Notes under the pieces: model-generated | The model's database searches: none | Told to the model about the DNA's origin: nothing | Seen by the model: the letters and a program-made list of their open reading frames with translations, nothing else | Shown here: positions 1 to 4,734 of the stretch, piece after piece | Layout: the number at the start of each line of letters is the position of its first letter | How positions within the stretch are numbered: the stretch's first letter is position 1 | Position numbers and translations under genes: made by a program | Assembly (NCBI GenBank): GCA_002789615.1 | Contig: PFTO01000124.1 | Location: 1 to 7,209, forward strand | DNA length: 7,209 nt | Source: Acidobacteria bacterium CG_4_9_14_3_um_filter_49_7 | GTDB lineage: Bacteria; Acidobacteriota; Holophagae; Thermotomaculales; Thermotomaculaceae | Direction of reading: 5' to 3'

Positions 1-9
1 ACAAAATGA

Positions 10-37
10 TTGATTCTTCCCATGGGTATGGTAGAAT
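10..37 (+). promoter_or_regulatory. Possible sigma-70 promoter of rplS (extended -10)
   Basis: TTGATT at 10-15 (4 of 6 matches to the -35 consensus) and TAGAAT at 32-37 (5 of 6 to the -10 consensus) are separated by 16 nt. A TGG triplet at 29-31 just before the -10 box gives the TGn extended -10 motif. Transcription would begin near 44 and give rplS its own leader of about 180 nt. Seen: the boxes and spacing. Inferred: promoter activity. The upstream edge of the window is only 9 nt away, so transcription from further upstream cannot be excluded. Confidence 0.4.
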
Positions 38-43
38 GCTTCC

Positions 44-226
44 CGCTGGCTGTCCCGCAGTATTTATTTCGGGGCATGCCGGGGATTTTCCCCGAACTCG
101 AGCAAGAAAAGTGACCGTTTCCTCAAACCATTCGCTGGTACCGGAAGTGACGCCTGTTTAAGTGCTCGGGTCGAAGCAACCATATCGAAGAGATAGCGTT
201 ATTTCTTTTTGCTAAGGAGTTTGGGC
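44..226 (+). promoter_or_regulatory. Structured non-coding leader upstream of rplS
   Basis: No frame on either strand gives a convincing protein across 1-226, although rplS commonly lies directly behind trmD. The RNA can form a 9-bp helix pairing 96-104 with 163-171 (one G-U pair). Inside it, 116-122 pairs with 143-152 around a 3-nt bulge, and ACCA at 127-130 pairs with TGGT at 136-139. Upstream are two mutually exclusive hairpins: 68-74 with 90-96 (7 bp), or 80-85 with 89-94 (6 bp). Near the start codon, TAGC at 194-197 can pair with GCTA at 211-214, touching the ribosome binding site. Ribosomal protein leaders that bind their own product are known for L19 in other phyla. That this is one is inference; no known consensus was matched. 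Confidence 0.35.
214..219 (+). promoter_or_regulatory. Ribosome binding site of rplS
   Basis: AAGGAG lies 7 nt before the ATG at 227. It decides the start: a TTG in the same frame at 209 would add six residues but sits upstream of this site and has no site of its own. Confidence 0.85.
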
Positions 227-574
227 ATGGACATTATCAAACAGTTTGAAGACAAAATGCTCCGGACAGATATCCCGGATTTTAAAGCCGGTGATACTGT
301 TCAGGTACATGTGAAGGTCAAAGAAGGTAACAAACAGCGAATTCAGCTTTATCAAGGGCTGGTCATCGGCCGTTCCAACGGATCCAACCGGGAAACGTTT
401 ACGGTTCGAAAAATCGCTGAAGGCATCGGTGTAGAGCGTATTTTCCCTCTGCATTCTCCCATTATTGACAAAATCAAGGTAATCCGTAGAGGTCGCGTTC
501 GCAGGACCAAACTCTATTACATCAGGGAGAAAATTGGAAAGAGCGCCCGCATTCGCGAGAAACGTACTTACTGA
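227..574 (+). CDS. rplS: 50S ribosomal protein L19 (bL19)
   Basis: A 115-residue protein, the same length as E. coli L19, a structural protein of the large ribosomal subunit located at the interface with the small subunit. Family signatures are clear: FKAGDTVQVHVKV at 19-31, the stretch FTVRKIAEGIGVERIFPLHS at 58-77 (close to the usual FTVRKIS.GVGVER.FPLHSP), and VRRTKLYYIR at 91-100 followed by a basic tail. The start at 227 is preferred because AAGGAG precedes it at the right distance and the protein then begins MDIIKQFE, as family members do. In many bacteria rplS ends an rpsP-rimM-trmD-rplS operon. Here no intact trmD precedes it, and a probable separate promoter and long leader do. A strong terminator follows, so rplS appears to be transcribed separately from the pil genes. 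Confidence 0.98.
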   Translation: MDIIKQFEDKMLRTDIPDFKAGDTVQVHVKVKEGNKQRIQLYQGLVIGRSNGSNRETFTVRKIAEGIGVERIFPLHSPIIDKIKVIRRGRVRRTKLYYIREKIGKSARIREKRTY

Positions 575-603
575 CACAATCTGTTATTTGCACACCATTC
601 TGG

Positions 604-628
604 AAGCCGGTTCAAACCGGCTTTTTTT
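604..628 (+). terminator. Rho-independent terminator after rplS
   Basis: A perfect inverted repeat pairs AAGCCGGTT (604-612) with AACCGGCTT (615-623), with CA between the arms; in practice the innermost pairs probably open into a 4-6 nt loop. Seven T residues (622-628) follow. It lies 30 nt after the rplS stop codon and immediately before the pilM promoter, so it insulates the two units. Confidence 0.93.
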
Positions 629-629
629 A

Positions 630-657
630 TTGCATTTTTGATTCATTTATTTATAAT
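630..657 (+). promoter_or_regulatory. Probable promoter of the pilMNOPQ operon
   Basis: A perfect TATAAT at 652-657 is preceded, after 16 nt, by a weak -35-like TTGCAT at 630-635. It starts just beyond the T-tract of the rplS terminator. The usual 6-8 nt between the -10 box and the transcription start would put the 5' end of the mRNA at about 664-665, on the A of the pilM ATG. No Shine-Dalgarno sequence lies between the box and the ATG. The region is AT-rich, so a chance match is possible, but the position fits the only gap before the operon. Confidence 0.55.
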
Positions 658-663
658 GAAACT

Positions 664-1710
664 ATGTTAAAGAGTTTACGAAGGCCGGATGCAGGTATCG
701 GACTGGAAATCGGGAACGGTGCAGTAAGAATTGTCCATTTGAGAACCGGAAGCGATAGACCAGAGGTACTCCAGGCCACCCTGGAACCAATACCCCACCA
801 GAAAAATGGGGACCAGGACTCAAAGCAAACGCTGACCGCCCTCCGTGAAGTAGTGAAACGAACCGGGCTCTCGAAAAAAGCAGTGTCAGTCGCGTTACGT
901 CCAGCTATCCTTACAATCCGGGACATCCAGATTCCACGGGTTCCGGACGAAGAACTGCTTTCGGTAATAGAATGGGAGATTCGTCAGCTCATCGAATTCA
1001 ACCGTGAGTCTCATAATCTGGACTTTATTATTCACAACCGGGAAGACCAGGGCTTATCAAACAAATATCAGGCCATGGTTGTCGTTTCGAAAAAAGGAGA
1101 CCTGGAAGCTACGGTAAAACTGGTGGAAAGCGCCGGCCTCAAAGTTCGGAGGCTGGGCGTTCCCGCAGATGCGCTTTGCTGTCTGGCGTCAATTCATCCT
1201 GATGTGAATCAGGACATGGGATCTGCCATCGTGAGCATCGGGCACCACGACTCTTCCGTCACAATTGTCCAGAACGGAAAGCTCCGCTTCACACGGCAAT
1301 TGGATTTCTCACTGGAGACATTCATAGCGGATATCTCTGAGCAGATGACCATACCACTGGATGAGGCAGCAGATATCTCTCATCAGATTTCCCTGGTCGA
1401 AGTGGGGGGCGATACCCTGGAAACGAAGCAACTGAGAAACCTTGGCGCATCGCTTCTGGAGTCCCTTACCGCCGAACTGAATAAGAGTTTCAACTTTTAT
1501 GCCTCTGTCTCCAGAGGGGGAACCGTGAGCCGCGTATACCTCACAGGAGATCTGGCAGAATTGATCGGTGTGGAGAACTTTTTCCTGGAACATCTCGGTG
1601 CAATTACGGCAGTTCTACATCCTTTCAAAGGACTCCAGGTTCGGGGCACAATCCCCCGAAACAATAACCAGTTCTCCGTTGCACTCGGTATGGGGTTGAT
1701 GCCATGGTAA
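664..1710 (+). CDS. pilM: Type IV pilus assembly protein PilM, actin-like ATPase
   Basis: A 348-residue cytoplasmic protein of the FtsA/PilM actin-like fold that binds the N-terminal tail of PilN and anchors the inner-membrane alignment complex. Seen: the phosphate-1 strand GIGLEIGNGAVRIV (11-24); VIEWEIRQLIEFNRESHNLDF (101-121), matching the conserved PilM helix usually written E-x-x-x-Y-x-P-F followed by D-x-x-V; AGLKVRRLGVPADAL (157-171); a phosphate-2-like AIVSIGHHDSSVTIV (188-202); an adenosine-motif equivalent VYLTGDLAEL (291-300); and the closing SVALGMGL (338-345). Length is typical of the family. The phosphate-2 and adenosine motifs are degenerate: S191 replaces the usual Asp, and GD replaces GG. 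ATP binding or turnover may therefore be altered. The start has no ribosome binding site and sits where transcription should begin. pilN overlaps the last 7 nt. Confidence 0.93.
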   Translation: MLKSLRRPDAGIGLEIGNGAVRIVHLRTGSDRPEVLQATLEPIPHQKNGDQDSKQTLTALREVVKRTGLSKKAVSVALRPAILTIRDIQIPRVPDEELLSVIEWEIRQLIEFNRESHNLDFIIHNREDQGLSNKYQAMVVVSKKGDLEATVKLVESAGLKVRRLGVPADALCCLASIHPDVNQDMGSAIVSIGHHDSSVTIVQNGKLRFTRQLDFSLETFIADISEQMTIPLDEAADISHQISLVEVGGDTLETKQLRNLGASLLESLTAELNKSFNFYASVSRGGTVSRVYLTGDLAELIGVENFFLEHLGAITAVLHPFKGLQVRGTIPRNNNQFSVALGMGLMPW

Positions 1711-2306
1711 AAACGCATTATGAACCGCATTTTAATCTCTTTTCCAAGGATCTGTCACAGAAGAAACTGCCAGAGAATTTTTATTTTAATATGATGATGA
1801 TTGGCAGTGCCCTGCTTCTCCTGCTCTCTGCCATTGTCTTTGCCGTTGTGGGTACCCGATACGCCATGGTATCCCACAAACACAAAACATTACTCAAGAG
1901 ACTGGAAGTCCTGCATCAGAAGGACAAACAGCTTATGAACTTGTCCGTACAGGTGGCAAGGCTGAAGTCAGACAATGACGCGCTGGCTGGCAGTATCCGA
2001 ACAGTTTCCAGCCTGTTTGACAGAAAAACCAGCTGGACGACAATTCTCGAAAACATCAGCGAGCTGATGGACAGAGGAATCTGGCTGGACAATTTCTCGG
2101 GAAAGAGCTCCCCGGACAGCCAGGGTCGCGCCATTTCACTCTCACTGAATGGGGGCACAATTTCACTGAAAGTACTCAATCGCTTCCTGGGCCGTCTGGA
2201 AAAGAGGTTCGGAAATATCAAGGTAAGTGTCAAAGCGGCGGAAAATGACAAAGTTCGCTACTACACCTTTTCCATTACGATGCTGTGGATGGAGGAAAGG
2301 AAATGA
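1704..2306 (+). CDS. pilN: Type IV pilus inner-membrane protein PilN
   Basis: A 200-residue bitopic inner-membrane protein. A cytoplasmic tail (1-25) containing HFNLFSKDL stands where the INLLP-type PilM-binding motif normally lies. One membrane helix follows at about 28-50, then a coiled-coil region (about 55-102) and a small periplasmic alpha/beta domain (about 105-197). That domain opens with SWTTILENISELMDRGIWLD (110-129), a close match to the PilN pattern W-x-x-x-L-x-x-[IL]-x-x-x-[MLP]-P-x-x-[IV]-W-L. PilN pairs with PilO to form the periplasmic lattice that contacts PilP. The ATG overlaps the end of pilM in ATGGTAA, with only a weak GGGG (1692-1695) upstream, so translation is probably coupled to pilM. 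Overall identity to textbook PilN seems low; the call rests on topology, this motif and position in the cluster. Confidence 0.88.
   Translation: MVKTHYEPHFNLFSKDLSQKKLPENFYFNMMMIGSALLLLLSAIVFAVVGTRYAMVSHKHKTLLKRLEVLHQKDKQLMNLSVQVARLKSDNDALAGSIRTVSSLFDRKTSWTTILENISELMDRGIWLDNFSGKSSPDSQGRAISLSLNGGTISLKVLNRFLGRLEKRFGNIKVSVKAAENDKVRYYTFSITMLWMEERK
2291..2295 (+). promoter_or_regulatory. Ribosome binding site of pilO
   Basis: GGAGG, embedded in GGAGGAAAGG, lies 7 nt before the ATG at 2303 and inside the end of pilN. It decides the pilO start: the in-frame GTG at 2285 lies upstream of the site. Confidence 0.85.
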
Positions 2307-2956
2307 GACAATTTCTTCTGAAACTGGAACAAAAATTCATTTCGCTCCACCCCAGAGATCAAAAGATCCTCCCCTATTTCGCCTTTGTTTGTATTTTTCT
2401 CATCTTCTACATGCTCATCATTTCCCCCCTTTCAACCAAGGCTTCTCAATTGAGCAGGGATAACAGCCAGATGGAGCAGGAAGCATTTTCTTTGGATCAG
2501 AAACTTAAAGTGCTGACTGCAGTGGAACAGCGACTGGCTCAGGGCAAAGAGAAAAGCCTTGCATTCAGAGAACAATTTCAGAAACTGAAACGGCAGGTGC
2601 CGAGTAAAGATGAGATTGCCAATGTTCTGAGTCACCTGGCCGAATCCGAAAAACTCACATTTCTGATTCAAAGCATTGCTGAAAAAGACTATGTAGAAAC
2701 CAGGAAATATACCCGCATCCCCCTGATGATTTCGGCAACAGCGGATTTTGATCATATTATCCACTTTGTAGGTGAAGTGGAAACATCCGAACGACTCATG
2801 ACCATTGACTCAATCCAAATGAATGTGGATGGAGAAAATCCTTCGAGAATAACAACTTCTTTTACGGTAGACACATTCAAAATACCAGGGCTTGAGCAGC
2901 TCATTCAAGTATACCGGGAAGAAGTACAGGAGAAGAAGAATGAAAAAAAGAAATAG
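2303..2956 (+). CDS. pilO: Type IV pilus inner-membrane protein PilO
   Basis: A 217-residue partner of PilN. A short cytoplasmic N-terminus (1-22) is followed by one membrane helix at about 24-41 and a long coiled coil (about 45-98). A periplasmic ferredoxin-like domain follows, with the family pattern RKYTRIPLMISATADFDHII (134-153) and then F155 and the ETSERLMTIDSI stretch (160-171). This corresponds to the usual Y-x-x-x-P-(x)n-G/A-x-Y/F-x-x-I-x-F-x-x-x-[LV]-x-x-x-x-R-[IL]. The Lys/Glu-rich tail (203-217) is encoded by DNA that also carries the ribosome binding site and start of pilP. The ATG at 2303 is chosen because it follows GGAGG and overlaps the pilN stop as ATGA (4 nt), a classic translational coupling. 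PilO with PilN forms the platform that positions the pilus machine below the secretin. Confidence 0.9.
   Translation: MRQFLLKLEQKFISLHPRDQKILPYFAFVCIFLIFYMLIISPLSTKASQLSRDNSQMEQEAFSLDQKLKVLTAVEQRLAQGKEKSLAFREQFQKLKRQVPSKDEIANVLSHLAESEKLTFLIQSIAEKDYVETRKYTRIPLMISATADFDHIIHFVGEVETSERLMTIDSIQMNVDGENPSRITTSFTVDTFKIPGLEQLIQVYREEVQEKKNEKKK
2928..2932 (+). promoter_or_regulatory. Ribosome binding site of pilP
   Basis: AGGAG lies 7 nt before the ATG at 2940. It selects this start over an in-frame TTG at 2892, which would add 16 residues, including a basic run, ahead of a ready-made signal sequence. Confidence 0.85.
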
Positions 2957-3290
2957 GATTATTCTATCAATTCTCCTGATTTCACTGGCGCTGTGCCCCT
3001 TGTATGGAGCCAGACGAAACCCCTTTGCCCGGCCCGCTTTCCTTTCACAGACAACAGCTGAATCCAAAGCTGCCGAGGAGAAGAAACCGGAAACCGCACT
3101 GGCGAACCTCTACCTGACAGGTATCATCAACGAACAGATTGCAATTATCAATCACCAGTTTTATCGAAAGGGCCAGAAGATCGGTGTACTCTCTGTTCAG
3201 GAAATTACAAACAACAAGGTGGTTTTGGAATCCCGGGACCTTCGTTACGACTTGATTTTAAATTTATCTAAGATAAAGAAGAAGGAGTGA
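2940..3290 (+). CDS. pilP: Type IV pilus periplasmic protein PilP
   Basis: A 116-residue exported protein that joins the PilN/PilO platform to the secretin PilQ. It has a basic N-terminus (KKRNR), a hydrophobic core at 7-20, and a probable end of the signal region near LYGA (21-24). RRNPF follows at 25-29, a match to the R-D/N-P-F motif found just after the export signal in PilP proteins. A disordered linker (about 35-52) leads to a small beta domain (about 55-108), with LYLTGIINEQIAIINHQFYR (57-76) and KGQKIG (77-82), a good match to the PilP beta-sandwich pattern L-x-L-x-G-[IV]-I ... G-x-x-[IV]-G. A cysteine (C19) is present, but LALC is a poor lipobox because Leu, not Ala/Gly/Ser, precedes it. 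The protein is short for the family (usually about 170 residues). The gene overlaps pilO by 17 nt. Confidence 0.87.
   Translation: MKKRNRIILSILLISLALCPLYGARRNPFARPAFLSQTTAESKAAEEKKPETALANLYLTGIINEQIAIINHQFYRKGQKIGVLSVQEITNNKVVLESRDLRYDLILNLSKIKKKE
3282..3287 (+). promoter_or_regulatory. Ribosome binding site of pilQ
   Basis: AAGGAG, overlapping the end of pilP, lies 6 nt before the ATG at 3294 and supports that start. Confidence 0.85.
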
Positions 3291-3293
3291 GAC

Positions 3294-4730
3294 ATGAAAC
3301 GGATTTTGCTGGTGATTCCAATTCTTATTCTAACCACATCATGCATGCACAGGGAAAACGCCAAAGCACCTTCGCCCAATGATCTGGCCAACTTGACAGA
3401 TCTGAAAGTGCTGGATGTTAAGCCCCTTGAACCAGTTGTGAATCCAAAAGCCATGGACAAAATTCCTGACAAAGTTTTGAAAGAAACAAAAACCTACTCC
3501 GGCGCACCGGTCAGTCTCTCCTTTTATAAAGCGGATATTCACGATTTTTTCCGTGCAATTTCCGAAGTTGCAAATATCAATTTCCTGGTACACGATCAGG
3601 TGCACGGGACCATTACCATTGAGGTTCAAAATATTCCGTGGGACCAACTCCTGGATACTGTCTTGCAATTCAATAAACTCACGAGCATTCGGAAAGGCGG
3701 TATTATTGAGATTATCCCCCGAACCCTCGCAGACAAAAACACTGAAGTCCTGAAAGTGAATTATGGAACGGCAGACGATATTGTCAAAACCCTAAAGGGT
3801 GAAGCCAGTCTGGGAAAGTCCGGGAAGGGAACGGAAATCGTTGCAGACAAAAGAAGCAATTCAATCATCATCACTGATATCCCGGAAAATATCGCAAAAA
3901 TAAAACGGATTGTAGCGGCGCTGGATCAGCAACCTCAACAGGTACTGCTGGAAAGCGTCATTGCCGAAGTCACACTGGACGATACAAACCAATTGGGCCT
4001 GGGATGGTCATTCGGCCAGAACGGACGCTTGCGGAGCTCCTGGGGAAACAACTCTCTTGAAAGCTCCGGAACTTCTAATTTCCCCCTGAACAATGTTGCT
4101 GAAGGTACCGGATTCCAGTATGCTCTTTCCTTAAATGATGGACAAGTGATGGCCGTACTCAACGCTTACGCCCAGGCCAGCAAAGCCAAAGTACTTTCCC
4201 ATCCCAAGCTTGTCACCTATGACAACAGTGAAGCTTCCATGAAAGTTGTGGAAAGACGGTTCGTACAAACCTCCCTTAACACCAACACTGCCACCGGAGT
4301 TGGGGGTATTTTCAGCAACTTTGAGGAACGGGATTATGGAATCACGCTGAATGTTACTCCCCACATCAATCAGGCCGGGGATATCCTTTTGAAAGTAAAA
4401 CAGGATGTCAGTGACCTAACAGGCGTCGACAGCAACGGGAACCCGATTTCCACCCAGCGAATCATTGATACCACTCTGCTTCTCAGGAATGGGCAGACCA
4501 TGGTTCTCGGCGGATTGATTCAGGAAAAGAAGAAAGATGGCACCCGGGGATTGCCCTGGTTTTACAAAATTCCAATCTTGCGCACCCTTTTCGGAACCCG
4601 TGAGAGAGAAGACAAAAGAACCGAGTTACTACTCTTCATCACGCCACACCTGATTCGAAATTTCAACGATGCCAAAGCTGTTACAAATGCCGTGGTTCAT
4701 CAGAAGAGTAGTGTAAAGCCTCTGAATTAG
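3294..4730 (+). CDS. pilQ: Type IV pilus secretin PilQ (short, probable lipoprotein)
   Basis: A 478-residue outer-membrane secretin that forms the channel for the pilus. A lipoprotein-type signal (1-16) ends in LTTSC with the candidate lipidated Cys at 17. A low-complexity linker (18-68) follows. The STN/N0 domain lies at about 70-145, with PVSLSFYKADIHDFFRAISE (72-91) and IPWDQLLDTVL (114-124). A secretin N1 domain lies at about 150-212, with STDIPEN-like SIIITDIPENIAKIKRIV (190-207). The secretin barrel spans about 213-455: VLLESVIAEV (217-226), KVLSHPKLVTYDN (299-311), DYGITLNVTPHI (347-358), LLRNGQTMVLGGLI (396-409), LPWFYKIPILRTLFG (420-434) and ELLLFITPHLI (444-454). It lacks the N-terminal AMIN domains of Pseudomonas or Myxococcus PilQ, which are about 700 residues or more. 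Its position after pilP supports PilQ over other secretins. Confidence 0.95.
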   Translation: MKRILLVIPILILTTSCMHRENAKAPSPNDLANLTDLKVLDVKPLEPVVNPKAMDKIPDKVLKETKTYSGAPVSLSFYKADIHDFFRAISEVANINFLVHDQVHGTITIEVQNIPWDQLLDTVLQFNKLTSIRKGGIIEIIPRTLADKNTEVLKVNYGTADDIVKTLKGEASLGKSGKGTEIVADKRSNSIIITDIPENIAKIKRIVAALDQQPQQVLLESVIAEVTLDDTNQLGLGWSFGQNGRLRSSWGNNSLESSGTSNFPLNNVAEGTGFQYALSLNDGQVMAVLNAYAQASKAKVLSHPKLVTYDNSEASMKVVERRFVQTSLNTNTATGVGGIFSNFEERDYGITLNVTPHINQAGDILLKVKQDVSDLTGVDSNGNPISTQRIIDTTLLLRNGQTMVLGGLIQEKKKDGTRGLPWFYKIPILRTLFGTREREDKRTELLLFITPHLIRNFNDAKAVTNAVVHQKSSVKPLN

Positions 4731-4734
4731 ACGA

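Noticed and set aside
10..114. A possible remnant of TrmD (tRNA m1G37 methyltransferase) C-terminus: a frame ending at 112-114 contains PQYLFRGMP, reminiscent of the TrmD stretch P-[HQ]-Y-T-R-P-x-x-F-R-G-M.
   Set aside because: trmD is the usual upstream neighbour of rplS, which makes the likeness tempting. But the T-R-P core, the following V-P-E-V-L-L-S-G and the W-R motif are missing, and the upstream part matches only if a frameshift is assumed. The likeness is short enough to be chance.
3..161. Open frame of about 52 codons from the window edge to a TAA at 159-161.
   Set aside because: Its translation shows no recognisable family features, it has no overlap with rplS, and the same bases hold a plausible promoter and RNA helices. 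I could not support it as the end of a gene.
96..226. Signal recognition particle RNA, RNase P RNA or a tRNA in the rplS upstream region, suggested by CCGGAAG near 141 and GGGTCGAA near 168.
   Set aside because: The full SRP core around GGAAG with its GCA partner strand is absent, no conserved RNase P elements are present, and no cloverleaf with a proper T-arm and acceptor stem forms.
2940..2956. A run of seven A residues (2943-2949) in the pilO-pilP overlap as a programmed frameshift that would fuse PilO to PilP.
   Set aside because: Both proteins are complete in their own frames, pilP has its own AGGAG site and signal sequence, and fusing would bury an export signal. A short A-run in a Lys-rich stretch is expected.
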